Shown here one piece after another: positions 22,630 through 35,119 of a stretch of DNA of 64,000 nucleotides (position 1 is its first letter; each line of letters opens with the position of its first letter). The DNA lies in assembly GCA_933228895.1 (NCBI GenBank), contig OW121846.1, positions 145,594,746 to 145,658,745 on the forward strand, written 5' to 3'. The position numbers were made by a program, and so were the translations under genes. This DNA comes from Platycnemis pennipes (lineage: Eukaryota > Arthropoda > Insecta > Odonata > Platycnemididae). The notes beneath the pieces were generated by a model, which was given only the letters and a program-made list of their open reading frames with translations, searched no databases and was not told the origin of the DNA.

Positions 22630-25278
22630 TATTCAAATAAAATACACAATATACCCAGAAAAAATAACATTGAAATAATTTTTTGCACAAAAAGAAAACA
22701 AGAAACATTTTTTAAATTTTTTGGTGAAATTCTTGGAAACAAGGGCGCAGGCAAAGCCTCACAGTCAGGGCAGAGATGTACGCCACAGCACTCCCTTGGA
22801 GTAGCACACACTGCATCTGTTTTGAGGTTTTTTCCCCTTCTTCCCAGCACCTGATATCGCCGGAAAGGAGGAGAGACCCTTTTTTGGTTGGGGCGATTTG
22901 GGCAAGGCACTTATTTTGCACGAGAGTAAGGACTCAATGAGTTCCATTCTAAAATCGTTTACGTTTTTCTTATTGCCACTGTATGTGTTATACAAAATAT
23001 AACTATTTGCCAGCATAACTTGGAACAAATGAATTGCCAGCTTTTTATACCACTTGAGGGACTTTTGCTGGCAAGTGTAGTATGACAACAACTGGTCGCA
23101 GTGATCCACACCTCCCATAAACTTATTGTATTGTACTACAGCCTCTGGTTTACCTCTGCCAGACCTTTCATTGCTTACGAAGTTGCACCCGAACTCGGAG
23201 GAAATATGGGCCACATCTCTCTTATCTCTCCAGTGAAAGACAAAAATCCCCTCCTCACTCCAACGAGCTACAATTTTAGTCTTTCTTTTAGGCTTGTGCC
23301 CAAAAACCTCTTTTGGATTTTCTTTCCTGTTTGCGGGGAGGGTGCCTGTGCACTATGTACTGCACCTCAACTGATCTCTAGCTTGGGGAACATTATTGTA
23401 ATAGTTATTCAGAAAAATGCTATGCCCCTTATTTTTAAAACCCTGTAAAAGTTTATGGACCACTTTGTCTCCATGTCCGCATCCACCCACATCGCTGTCC
23501 CCAGAGCCTGCATAAACAATCATGCGGTGCACTAACCCTACTGCTTCACAGAGCATGTACATCTTTATCCCGTGCTTATGTTTTTTCCCCTGCATATACT
23601 GCTGGAAATGTAATTGCCCTTGCCAAAGGAGCATTGATTCATCAATGCATAATTCCCTTCCGGGGGAAACACAACTGGCCATTGACTTCTCAAAACAATT
23701 TATAAGAGGTCTGACTTTATACAGGCGATCACTTGGAGCAGGGTCATTTTCTGTCAGGGTTTTTTGTGAAATGGAGGGCTTGCAATATCCCAAGAAATCG
23801 AGCCCTCAGCATTGATTGACGAAATAGCTTGAAACTAAAAAATATGGTCTTTTTCCAATAGTCAGAGATTCTGTTGGTACGAACCGTCCCCATATGCCCA
23901 ACCAAACCTCAATTTCTTCTCTCTTTAGCGACCTCCAGTCATTAATCCTTGCACAGGGCGATGGGTTTTCCAGAAAGATGCACCCCGCATTCCTCTCTAT
24001 ATCACTTGCAATAAGGTCATAAAACTCATCAGGAAACACAAAAGGGAAAAGTAGTTTTTGGCGGTTTAACCACATGGAATTTTCTTAAGACCAGGGGATC
24101 CTACAAAGCCAAGGGTATTCCTATTCACTGAGGGATTAGGGGCCCAAGCCTCGACACATGTAACGGTATACCCTCTGTGGTGCAGGGTTCATCGCCCCTT
24201 TCCAAGTCACTTTCCTCCGTGTTGGAACCAAAAAGTATTGAAGACCCGCTCGAAAAATTGTCATCCGACGAATCCATTGTTAGAGCACGTATTTCATCCT
24301 CCCTGAGCATTTTCCTTGGTTGCTTTTTCTGCAAGGCTATGAAAGGTAAAGATAAAAATTTTTACTCTTTTTTTATTTTGCAATAGAATTTACTCTTTTT
24401 TAATATGCAAGGATATGTAGATTAATACTGCTTACCAGAAGGACTGGGTATTTCAACGTCATTCCGGTTCGACGTAAGGTTTTTTTCTCTTTGGTTTGTG
24501 GCCTCCAAGACTCTTCTCTTCATCTCCAAAGAGGAGGGAAATATCCTGAAGAAAAATGTAATAAAATCTTAAGTCTGTTCCAAATGCAAGTAGGAGTGAA
24601 CAGATGAAATGAAAGCAAAAAACTTATAATAATGCATTACATACACATAAAAACGAAAACATTATAAAGCATTGAAATTTGTAATTTTCGAAGAAAATGA
24701 CTTTTGCGGGTGAAATTAATTACAACTATTAGGAGAACTAATTTTGATAGCTCAGGAAAAAATTAATGTAAGACAAAACTTAAACGTGTAAATTTTTTGT
24801 TCTAATAATAGAAAAACATGCGAAAAAAGTATACTAGTGCTTAGGTACCTCTTAAGTGAAAATGTGAATCCGCTGAGATAAATACTGTCGTCAGCACTTC
24901 AGGAAGCAACGATGAACCAAAATATCCTGAAGTATCACAGTAAAATTTTAGCAAGCCCAAACACTTTATAATGACATACAAAAAATAAAATACAAATTTA
25001 ATTAGTCCTAAGAGCACAAAAAAACACCAAAACGATGATTCTAGGTGAATATCACTTGAAAAATCTGCAAAAAAGAAAAACAAACTCCAAAAACAGCAGA
25101 AAAAAAATTTCCGACGAAAGCGGAGACGAAGCACGCATCACGACCGCTGGAAACCAACTGCAGAGTGGAGAAAAGGAGGCAAGTGGAAAGGGATGCGTGT
25201 CGTCTGTTAAGCCCATTCATGTGAGGTGAAGGCTGCCCTCCGTGCCAGTGGCTGGGAGCGGAGGATGCATTGAACGGG
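22630..25278 (-). mobile_element. piggyBac-family element 1, degraded
   Basis: The transposase lies on the minus strand between 24334 and about 22650. The 5' end is probably at 25278, where the minus strand reads TTAA (25282-25279) then CCCGTTCAATGCATCC, the CCC start typical of piggyBac termini. I could not find the matching TTAACCC at the left, so that end is lost or diverged. Confidence 0.75.
22650..24334 (-). pseudogene. piggyBac-type transposase, broken (element 1)
   Basis: Four pieces in different frames follow the order of a piggyBac transposase: an acidic N-terminus (24334-24125, DSSDDNFSSGS), FYDLIASDIERNAG...WLGIWG (24075-23806), the catalytic region (23793-23353), and the C-terminal part with QYNKFMGGVDHCD and a cysteine-rich end CSVCYSKGVLWRTS (23214-22765). 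The enzyme cuts and pastes at TTAA. The first catalytic aspartate is in CIDESMLLWQGQ and the third is in GGVDHCD. The second position reads NNYYNNV where DNYY is expected, a loss of the catalytic residue. Frameshifts separate the pieces, so it is dead. Confidence 0.85.
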
Positions 25279-25309
25279 TTAAGCAGCCGAAAGAAAGGTT
25301 TACTCTTCA

Positions 25310-25490
25310 TTTACTCCGGGTGGCAGCAGGGTAAATCCCTCACCTGCCAATCAAGTGGGTTCGAATCCCACCCGGGGAGGTTTTTCACAGCCCAGGGCAT
25401 GGCTGTTTGTGCTTGTGTAATTGTTGGAGTACCCGATGTAAAGACCACATGTGTTGTTGTCGGTTCAGAAATAAATAAATAATTATTTTT
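25310..25490 (+). mobile_element. tRNA-derived SINE with AT-rich tail
   Basis: A tRNA-like head (CTCCGGGTGGCAGCAGGG ... GGGTTCGAATCCCACCC) has a perfect B box and nearly matching acceptor ends CTCCGGG/CCCGGGGAG. It is followed by a body and an AAATAAATAAATAATT tail. A working tRNA is unlikely because the D and anticodon arms are not regular. Confidence 0.65.
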
Positions 25491-25908
25491 TAAAAGTACG
25501 TTTTGGGCATCCAACATCAGAGCGGAAGAGGAAAATTAATAGTCAGACAAGGTCTGACATTGGACAGGAAAGGGAGGAGATGTAAGGTTTGAAATTAGCA
25601 GTAGCATTGTGATAGGAACTTCATTTTTTTTAATAAGCAATGATATCACTGATTCATTTAATTTCTTTGTGAACCTAAATAATCTTTCATGGTTGTTTGT
25701 TTTCAATTCATTCAATTTATCTTCTGCTGAATTTATTTCTATAAAAAATGTGACATATTCCCATTGGCCTTATGGTGAATAGTCATGGAGTCCAAAATAC
25801 TCAGTAGCGATGATTCGTTAAAATTTCATCCATTATTATTCACTGTTTCATAACTCATTGATAATATAAATTAGGTACTTGTATTGCTTGGATGTAACCG
25901 AATGCTAT

Positions 25909-26320
25909 TCAGAAAATTAACAGACCTTCCTTGGTCTTCTTGTAGTCTCTTTCACAATCACTGTCATCAGAGCATTCGATATTCTGTATCTTCTTCTCCA
26001 TATTTATTATGGTACTGACAGTGCACATGTAATTTGATCTAACCACAATAAGGACCACCATCGCAGCACTTTGAACTATTATTAACACTTCGATCCTTCC
26101 TGTAAATTTGGAAGTCATCAAGGCTAAATTCGGTGCTAAGAATGTTTGGGTTAAGCCATGTTTCCGTTAAAACAACCACATGGTAATCACAGTTAAGAAG
26201 AGAATCTCTCAGCATTGGTAACTTAGTAGATAAACCTCTTACGTTTTGGTAATATACTAAGAGACTTGGCTTGTTTGGTGAGTTTGCATGTTTTTTGAAC
26301 TGACGATTTAAGGACAACCA
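25909..26320 (-). pseudogene. LINE endonuclease (APE-type) fragment
   Basis: The minus-strand frame 26317-26039 contains LVYYQNVRGLSTK, VVVLTETWLN and IYRKDRS, the opening motifs of the apurinic-type endonuclease of non-LTR retrotransposons of the CR1/jockey kind. It ends in CCDGGPYCG, where the conserved GGG block begins, and then the frame breaks. Only this N-terminal part is present; no RT follows. Confidence 0.75.
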
Positions 26321-26803
26321 TATGAGTACTTAATAGTTAAGTCAGTTTCACCGTTCGTTTTCCACCCTTCAAGGTTTTGGCAAAGTTGACACAAATATTC
26401 CCTTTCAGCGTTAGTTTCCTCAGACACAATCTTGATTGCTGAGGGTAGTGACGATCGATACGAGAATAATTTCCTAGCAGAAACAGGTGAGTCCAGCGGT
26501 ACTTTGATTGGGAAATTAGGTTTGATTCACTTTTTGACATCAGATACCATGCACAAAATTATGCTTACTACTATCCTTTTAGTCAGATTTTGAGAGATGC
26601 CAATAGCTGTAACAATATTGATCTATTTAATACCACATTATCTTCTCTCAAAAATTTGTTATCAAAACTACCTGAAGAATATCCGTGATATCATTCGGGT
26701 TTTAAATATCTGGTGAAAACACGTGAATTTCTTTAGGTAAGCTGTGAGACATTAAATATCAAGTAAAGTCGTCTGTGTAAGTTTATGTAAACTGTGAGAC
26801 ATG

Positions 26804-27360
26804 TCAATTTAGACAATAATATAATAACAACTGCTTGAGTAGATCAGAATCGGCCTTCGGCTCGTCTCCCTTCACCGAAAGATCAGCGGAAGCACTGGCA
26901 GTAGGAGGAGGTACATCTGCCTTTGTAGGAGATAGAGCCTTGGACGGTGGTTTACTATTCAAACCTTGCGGTTGGGGTGTCGTTTTCTTGCGCAGGTGAT
27001 TGGCGTAGTTGCATAGATTCTGCTGCGACAGATGGTTATATTCAGGATGCATCTCACACCACAAAGAGTGCATCCTCTCCATGTATCCCGTGCGACTTGG
27101 CTCACTGGCAGCATGGCAAGCGAGAAGGTCTCCCCTCAGGGTCTCTCTGTCCACTCCATGAGGGCTCCCTTTTTCGATGGCATAGGTTTGCCAAGCCCAA
27201 CTTTGCTAGGGCCCTCATCCGATAAGGGCCGGTTGTGGGTGGCGTTACTGGATTTCTTCGGAACCCAATATTTCCGCAAGTGGGGAGGTTAACCCCACAA
27301 GCAGACGGCCACCATTAGCCGGCCGAAGCCGTTACCGGGGATGCCACGAGGAGGCCGGTG
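26804..27360 (-). pseudogene. LINE 5' region / ORF1-like fragment
   Basis: The minus-strand frame from 27154 has TGYMERMHSLWCEMHPEYN and LSQQNLCNYANHLRKK followed by a Pro/Ser/Lys-rich stretch. This resembles N-terminal regions of some arthropod non-LTR elements. Upstream, 27200-27360 is GC-rich and unlike the surrounding DNA, fitting a 5' leader. It may or may not belong to the same element as the endonuclease piece at 26.0-26.3 kb. Confidence 0.5.
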
Positions 27361-28001
27361 GTCCGTTTTTGACCCCATAAAATTGTTATTATTGACAAAT
27401 TTGGATAAGGATTGAATCTCCTCTTCTGTGGCTTTAGATGGATTGGGTGTGTTCTCCTCTTCCCAATTAATCTTGCCAAATATCTGAAAGCTCTTTCTGG
27501 TGGTGCTTTCTCCTACTACATTACAAGATGTTTTAACTGTAATACTGGATCTCCCACCCTAACTTCACTAGGTTGGATACCCCAATTGTGTTGACTATTC
27601 TTTATACCAGAGATCTGATAATCCTCATTCTTTACTGTAATTTTTCAGTTGATAGTATTTCCTAGTCCAGAGGATATAATCTTGTGGTTGTGTTTGGTGG
27701 CAGAAAAACTAACTTTACATTAGGCAGTGCAATGCTTGGGAGACTGGGAACATCATCCAGTAACATCATCACCTTTCTCTTTGCATTCTTCATTTTTCTG
27801 TTTAAAGCTTTGAGATAGAATTTAGCAAAAAAGCATGTCATCCATGCGTTGGCATTCTATGTAATGCCTAAAAGTTTCAAATCAAAGCTTTTAAATGCTG
27901 GGGGTTTTAATAGATTTTGCAGTTATCAAAGGGAACTCCTTATCCCCCAGAGCAATGCAGCAAAATATAACAGTATGTCTCTTCTTAGTTATTTTTTCCC
28001 C
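27361..28001. other. No recognisable gene
   Basis: Unique AT-rich spacer between the LINE fragment and the piggyBac element. Confidence 0.4.
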
Positions 28002-28005
28002 TTAA

Positions 28006-30927
28006 CCCATTTCTGCCCAAGCCATTAAAAAGTAATATTTTTAGTGATTTTTTACTAACTTGTTGATTTAGTGTGAAACATCATGTTTTACAAGCTTCAT
28101 AGTTGCGACATTGTTATTTATATTTATAACAAAATGTTGCATTTTCGCTACGTTGGGCGTTTAGGTATGCAAAAAAATAAAATGACATAAAGTGTCTAAT
28201 AATATTTATTTTGACTTTTCTAATACCAAATTTACTATCAATTTATCGTTTTAAACGCATAAAAACTAATCTTAATTACATACGCTCGGTATATCAACAT
28301 TTCATGAAGAATTAAAATAACAGCTGTACATATTTAAAGGAATAAAATCTTATATAACTGATATATTCACTTATGAAAGTGTAGAAAGCAGTGAGAATGC
28401 AGTGGAACTTTTTACATAAAAACACTGTTTGTGATCCATGTATGCGACACCTTCTCCTTTTTTTCCCATCATTTGCTACTCAAATGTGACCTACATTATC
28501 CAACCTGATGGAATCTGAAGGACTCCCTTTGGAAAGGCGACCCAAGCTAAGGTTTCTTGTTCCTTGGCCTTCGTACCCAACTGTGCTCCCTTCCCCTTTC
28601 GGCAGGTCTAGCACCAAGCAGGAGCGAAAATCTATTTGAGTAATGTCACTATCATTTACGAGCCGGTACAATTTCCAAGGGTTTACAATGCAACTGTCTA
28701 TGGCATTCGTAAAAAGTGGCCACCACCACTTTTTTCCCCTGACTTTTATTAGTTAGTTACCAATTCCATTATCATGCAGGTCTGCCCTTGTTATAATCTG
28801 ATATGGTATTTGGCTGGGGAATATTTTCAGATTTTTTTCTGGCCTTGCTGTATCTTCTTGCTGTGGCCAAAGGAGCCTGAGTGCCCACATTTGTCGCAAC
28901 GGTGACCACGGAATTATCATGCCAACGCACCATAATTTTTTTGTTGCTTTTGTCGAATTGGTAATCCTTTCTTATGTTTGTAATAATTGTTCCTTTCTTT
29001 TCCTCATGTAGCATATCCTTTGATGATTTTAGTGGGCATTTAGAGATTATGTTTTCTCTAACTGTACCGGTTTAAAAAAATCCCCGTTTACCAAGTTCAC
29101 AAAGGAGAGAATGGCTGGTAAAAAACTTGTCGAAATATAATGTGATTTTTTGGGATATCCACAGCTTTTAGAAGTTCTGACACAACTCCAAGATTAAAAC
29201 CACCACTTGGTTATTTAGACGCTCCAGCATAGGGAAACATTTTAAATATATACCAAGATGATGACACCAGGCACCAGAGTTTGAAACTAAATTGGTTTCC
29301 CACGTATAAACATTTTACTTGAGTGGAGCCCAAAATAAGGGACCATTTGCTCATCGATGGAAAGTGAATGAGAAAATACACCAAATTGAATAAATTTCTC
29401 ATTGATTTTGTCATAAAAGGGTCAAACCTTAGTAAACTTAACGTTCTTGTCAAGTGATTGATTGTCAGAGAGGTGTGAATAGTTTTTTATTTCCTCGAAC
29501 CTATTCCTTGACATGCTTTATCGAATAATTTTTACCTCTTTATCTGGGTCTTTACTCCAATAAAACCTTGTTTATGGTTGAGTATGGTACCCCCTCAAAA
29601 TCAGTAAACCAAAAAATTTTCCGAGTTCATTCTGGGTAATTTGGAAACCGTGATTATTTTACTGCAAGCATACTTTACAGAAGATGAAGCGATTGCTTCC
29701 ATTACGTCACAATCAAAAAACGAATAGAATATTTTCAGTGGCTTCAAACCTCCATGCATATTTTTGAGCACCTCCTGCAAATTTTTCTCATTACACACTT
29801 GTGAAACATCATAGATCGGTGTATCTTTTACCCAATGAGGAACCCACGTTCTTTTCTTCATTTTCACCTGCTTCATGGGTTGCTCTGAATTTTCAAGATG
29901 TTGGAGCTCATCGCGTTCCAATGATGTCGAGTATCGATGCAGCTCCCGATGACACTGACACGTCCCTTTCGAGCCTAGAAGACTTTGAACATAGGTACTT
30001 TGTCTAGATGCACTCAAGACCTGAATGAGTGAACATGCGTAATAATAGATACTAAGTTACAGGATTTTAATAGCATTAGACGAGAAAAGTCGACACTCAC
30101 TATGATATGATACAAGACGATGTTTGTAACCATTCCTGCAGCGTAACCGTAATTCACCACATCCAACTGTAAGAATTCTCAGATGTTGACAGCCGAGATA
30201 TAGCATATCACCTAATCTACTCACATTGCTGTTTGTGTTACATTTAAGAATAAAATGTTTAGCCAGAAGAGATTAAATCACATTGCACTAGAGGGAATGC
30301 TCAAGTAGCAATCAGGATTCGCTACGCAAGAGAGTGGAAAGAAACACAAAACAGTGGATTTCAACCCTGGGAACCATTGTATGTTTCTACATAGTATAAA
30401 GGCTACGTGCTAAAAATAGTTAAAATGATCTAATTTAGTCATAAAACGCTTATTGATATTTAAGTAAACCGATAAATAGAAAGGGACGAAGGGAGTATTT
30501 GTCTCCGTGATCAATGGCTTGAGATAGGTACTTGCTAGGGCATTACGCCCAACATTGCGAAAACACAACATTATTAAAATTCATAAAAAAATAAGATTAT
30601 TTGTGGAATAATATGGTAATATATCATTGTATTAAAAAGAATACACTTTAACGTTACAAATGCTGTTTTTCATTGCGGCATATTATTAAATATTGGGCAC
30701 AGAAATTTGAACTAAAATATAGGTAAAAAAATCTCTTGTGCAACCAAGCTTTTCAAATAAAAAATAAATTATAATAAGGTCCCAGAAAAATTAGAAAAAA
30801 TTCTATGTTGTTAAAAAAGATTCATTTAATTTAATCACTACTTATTTGCAGCTGCAGCAAAAATAATGTCAGGGCAAAAAAGATGTAAAAATAATGTTGT
30901 GTTTTCACAATGTTGGGCGGAAATGGG
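28006..30927 (-). mobile_element. piggyBac-family element 2, complete ends (2.9 kb)
   Basis: The terminal inverted repeats are CCCATTTCTGCCCAA (28006-28020) and TTGGGCGGAAATGGG (30913-30927), with one mismatch in 15. TTAA duplications flank them (28002-28005 and 30928-30931). A subterminal inverted repeat with the block TTTTCGC..NGTTGGGCG lies near 28139-28159 and 30546-30568. The transposase on the minus strand is broken, so the copy is structurally complete but not autonomous. Confidence 0.9.
28390..30017 (-). pseudogene. piggyBac-type transposase, broken (element 2)
   Basis: Pieces in order on the minus strand are the N-terminal region (30017-29601, WVPHWVKDTPIYD), the catalytic core with KFTKVRPFYDKINEKF, FSHSLSIDEQMVPYFG and HSSKMFIRGKPI (about 29480-29290), a C-terminal piece (29014-28772, VRWHDNSVVTVATN), FTNAIDSCIVNPWKLYRLV near 28700, and a terminal Cys-containing stretch (RRRCRIHGSQTVFLCKK). 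These are hallmarks of PGBD-like transposases. At least four stops or frameshifts interrupt it. It differs clearly from element 1, so the two come from separate families. Confidence 0.85.
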
Positions 30928-31227
30928 TTAATATACCTCATTTATGAAGTCTCGAATTTTTTGGAATTAATCAAAGTGTCCACTTTCATCAGCATTATAA
31001 TTATCACTAGGTGGAAAACTTCCAGTATTGATGGTAATCTTGACTACCATCTTCTACATCCTTCTCATTAATGTCACCTCCTTCCTCACAAACTGTACAA
31101 AAAGATAAATAGCGGTGTTTCCGAAAACACTCAAACCACATATTTCTAGCCACTTAGTTTTCTACACTTAATCTTCAGCCACTTAATCTGACCCACGTAT
31201 AACCTGCCTGCCACTTGCAGACAGGAC

Positions 31228-31350
31228 AAGAGCACCGCAGTAGAGTTATGGATGAGGGTCACCCATCCAACCTCCATCCTGGCCCAACATTGCTTAACTT
31301 CGGTGATCTGATGGGAACCAGTGATTCAACATGGCTAGGCCCTTGCCTCA
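31228..31350 (-). repeat. 5S-rRNA-derived sequence (SINE3-like head or 5S pseudogene)
   Basis: The minus strand from 31345 reads like 5S rRNA: CCATGTTGAATCA, then CAGATCACCGAAGTTAAGC, then TTGGGCCAGG and TTGGATGGGTGACC. These blocks and their spacing match the 5S gene, including its internal control region. Divergence over the last 40 bases argues against a functional gene. It could be the head of a 5S-derived SINE. Confidence 0.7.
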
Positions 31351-31416
31351 GCTGACATCTATCCAAAGCAGTAACTAATTTTGGAATGTTGAAATCATTA
31401 GTTCCCCTCTTTGAAG

Positions 31417-31940
31417 CTACCTGCATTGATGGACTAATACCCTATAAAGTCTCTTGTAAAATCCTATGATCGCTCTTTCCTCTGAACTTGGATATGCCTC
31501 ATCTGAATCTTTGGATGGTAAAAATGGTTGTATAGCAGAAGATATAGAGGCTGAATATTGATGTTTACCTCCTTTTCTCTTCTTGTGATTTACTTTGCTT
31601 CGCCCTTTCATCTTTCTGTACAAGTTTGCGGTCCACTTATACAAGATCGACTGTGCATCCTGGCTCTCTCTTTTGTGGCAAAAAGAGCCTTTATTCTTCC
31701 AGCTTGATTGATTGTAGAGCATTTTCAGGTATCAAATCAAACAGGTTATCAAAATTTTGTCTTAACTCTTCTTCGTGGTGCTTATAAATATCTTCTTTCA
31801 TTTTGGCATCCTTTTGCAATTTTCTCCATTCAAAATAGAAATTATTTGCTATCTGTGAACAAAGTGAAATGCTATGGTTGGAATTTTTGTTTTCTCCCAA
31901 AATATCAATGTAACGAACCACAATGATTAGCACTTTCACT
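31417..31940 (-). pseudogene. Fragment of an arthropod transposase-like family
   Basis: Two overlapping minus-strand frames, 31939-31691 and 31722-31417, give FEWRKLQKDAKMKEDIYKHH, ELRQNFDNLFDLIPENALQS and then a basic region. From memory, WRKLQK...LFDIAHADAL-type sequences form the N-terminal part of a common uncharacterised arthropod protein family whose later part is represented at 60.1-61.4 kb. The link is my inference. A frameshift separates the two frames. Confidence 0.5.
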
Positions 31941-33701
31941 GACAGTTGGTTATACCTTCTATGTGTTGTGATATAAAAAGACTTGTCTATTTGATGGCAA
32001 TTTGTGTCCAGTTATTTGGTGTCTTATTTCTCCTATCAAAAGAACATTTTCTTGGCATTGCATAAATCAGGTGACATAATGTTTGAGAGGTGACAAGAGA
32101 AACAGAACGAGTGAGAGCAAGGTGTCCAGCGACCTGGAGAACCGGGAATACTCCTGGAAATTTAAGTCCTGGAAAACTCAGGGAATTTTTGCATTTTTCT
32201 AAAAAACCCTAGAAATTGCATGGCAGCCAGTTAACTCTAGGGCAGAGAGCAGCACCCTTGCCATTGTTCAACTTGGTTCAGCTGGGCTCACCATCCATAT
32301 GTTACTCGTAGCTGTGTGCCCGCTCTCCACCTGTTTTGCCTCGCCATGAGCAGTCAGCCCAGTTGCATGCAAGTTCTCCTTACCGTATGAGTCACGTGGT
32401 TCAGGCTTGCTTTTGCCGTCCACGAGTATAGTTTGCTTGAAATAATTTGGAGCGATCACAACAGCTTACTTAGCTCAACTAACTACTCGAGGGAGTAGAC
32501 CCGAGGGGTATCCTGTGAGCCATCAACCTGAAATGCCAGATGCATATCTACACTAGCTGGCGATTTTAAAACTGAAGGAACTGCAGATGATATTAAAAGC
32601 ATTCATCAAATTGTCCACAGTGGGAGTGATTTCTTTGAATTAGATACTAAAAAAATCGTGCAGCCATGAAAATCATTTCGAAGTGGATATTATTGCCAAC
32701 CTGATTGTAACCATATGTGTTGAAATTGGGTGGCTAAGTTCATGCCTAGGACATTAAGATGGTTTCCTCCCTTTTAAAGGAGTAATTTTCTTGGTGCTCC
32801 TTTAGTAATCAATGAATTTGGTGTATGAAGAGCTCGTGGGATCAGGTCAGGAGCTTGAGAGCTCTTTATACAGTCTATTCGCCGGGAAAGCATCAAATCC
32901 TTCTTCAATGAATTTGGGCATGACTGGTGTTATGTCGACATTTCAGGCTGTGATTAAGGAGAGGTGTGGGGTAGCCTGGGCGACTTCTTTAAGACTACTA
33001 CTGCCTTTTGTGTAACATAAGTTACCACATTCAAGAAATCAAAATGCACAGACTCTCCAACAGAGCTTGCCCCAATAAAGACCTTTTATTGTTGTTATTA
33101 TTATTAACATTCAATGCTGAACTATAAGTAACTGCATGCTCACATTGTGCAAGACATATAATTACTTTAAGTCTTCCTTAATATTCCACTGGGCTTGGAA
33201 ACAAGGACTGCTTGGTTTAGTATTGGGGTATGGTGTAGGTCTTGGTGGACTTTTTACTGTGACAGCTTCTATTGCTTCTTATGTTCTAAAGATCATTTAT
33301 CCATGGGAATATTAAGAACCAATTGCAGAAAACACTATGTCTACCTTAGTTCTGTTTTACCATGCATGGATTTCAAAATGCTTGTCCTGAGTACTCTAAG
33401 TATTATTGTTGTCATAATTTTGCAAAAGACTTAGATTTCACACAATTGAATTTTGATGGTTAGTTTTGAGGTTTTTTAAGTTTGGAGTAGTATGTATTAG
33501 GTTTTTCCTCTTGGTCATATCTGTGTTTATACATGAATATATACATATAAAATGCCCAGTTTTCTTTCAGGTATATAGTTATAGTGAGTTCAATGAAATG
33601 TTTGAGTGGAAGTATACTTGTGGGAACTAATTTCTAATATATATTAACCATTTACCATTAATTATTGGTATAATTCTTATTATTCCTCCTTGTCTTTTCA
33701 G
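31941..33701. other. No recognisable gene; possible old repeat near 32120-32250
   Basis: The block CCTGGAAAACTCAGGGAATTT and its neighbours look like a dispersed repeat, but there is no second copy here. The rest appears unique. Confidence 0.35.
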
Positions 33702-33762
33702 AGTTGAAAGGAAGAAAAGTTTCAGTCTGTGAATGATGGATGATTTTGATTTAGAAGATGAG
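33702..33762 (+). CDS. TTC39: TTC39-family exon 1 (start codon exon)
   Basis: A TCTTTTCAG acceptor ends at 33701. After a short leader, ATGATG begins at 33733 and encodes MMDDFDLEDE before the donor GTTAGT at 33763 (phase 0). The leader acceptor implies at least one untranslated exon farther upstream, which I could not locate. A stop codon (TGA at 33730) overlaps the first ATG in another frame, so the start choice rests on fit to the next exons. Confidence 0.65.
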
Positions 33763-35119
33763 GTTAGTAAACAGGTCTTTGTCTTTGAGAACAAGAGATG
33801 TAGCATGAGTGTAGAATGTAATATTTATTATAGATGTTGAGTCTTCATCCATGTACTATGGGAGAAAAAAGTTTCCCAACAAATGGAGTGTTGCCACTAT
33901 CGCTCTGAGAGAAAATCGCATCCCTTTCTGACGGTACAATATTCTTTGGTCTCGGCCACTACGAGGCAAGTTCGAACACGGTAATGCGATCGACTCATTG
34001 CCCAAGTATGTGACGGAAGACCGAAAGCTTGCCTGCCCTGAGTGTAAACGCGCTGGTATCCAGAACGGATGCATATTATTCCTTGCATGCATTTTAAAAG
34101 CTCTATTTAACTCTCTCGTTCCTGCTGAACTTTCCTCTGAACGCCAAGCCTTTCCATCGAACCTCACTTCTTCCTCGCAATATAGCAAGGTCCTGGAATT
34201 CACCCAGTGTTCACCTCTTCCTTTTCTTTCTCTCGTTTGAAAAAGTGAAGAAGTTTATATTATTTAGAATTTATTGTGAGAGCTGCCGTTAATTATGCTT
34301 CGAACGCATAGAATGTTTTAGCGAAGTATGTAGCATAATCTAAGACAGTTAACAGAGCACCTGAATGATTTTCCTTTAATAAATGTAAATACAAGCTTAT
34401 GTTCAATGCACCAATCATGGCGACAGCTTCACTGTAGCTTGGCGGAGCCCTTTGTTCCACTTTTACATTTGGTTTTCATTAAGCTGTCAGGACATACAAC
34501 TTGCTTTACATTACAAAACTTGCCTTTCACTGCAGAGTCCTGAGGGAAACCACACATATATTGGCTGAACACTGGGGCCAAACGCTGTTGATAAAGTAGG
34601 GTATAGATTTAAATTATATCATTTCCATTGGTAAAATCTTGTTTCTTGTGTATAAAGTATGAAGAATTTTGGATAGAAGAAAGTAATATTTTGAAGGACT
34701 TATAAAAGGAAATGTCCTACGGCTGATAAATTGGAGTGATTTCGGTGGTATTTGATGGTATTACTTGAGAGTATTCTGGTGGTAATGTGTTTATTGGTTG
34801 GCTGAAATCATCCATGAATCCTTCATTCAAAAGAGAAATATTGCTTTGCCAAGTCCAAGACTTAATGAACAAAAGGAAATTATTGTTGTTTACGCTCAGG
34901 ATAAGCTCTTTGTCAAAATGCAGCTCATATGTATTGCTTAATAACTTACCCGACTATGAGCGAATCACAAAAATTTTAAAAACAGTCTCTTCAAGGTCTA
35001 TTTTCATTTTTGAGCCAAATCTCCCGGACACCCTTTGGAAACAAATACTCCGAGCAGAAGTGTTCCAGAGTAACATATTCAGTATTGAGCTGTATTTGAG
35101 TAGGTCATTTTACTTTTTC

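Noticed and set aside
25320..25380. Functional tRNA gene
   Set aside because: The B box is perfect but the D and anticodon arms do not fold regularly, and an AT-rich SINE tail follows.
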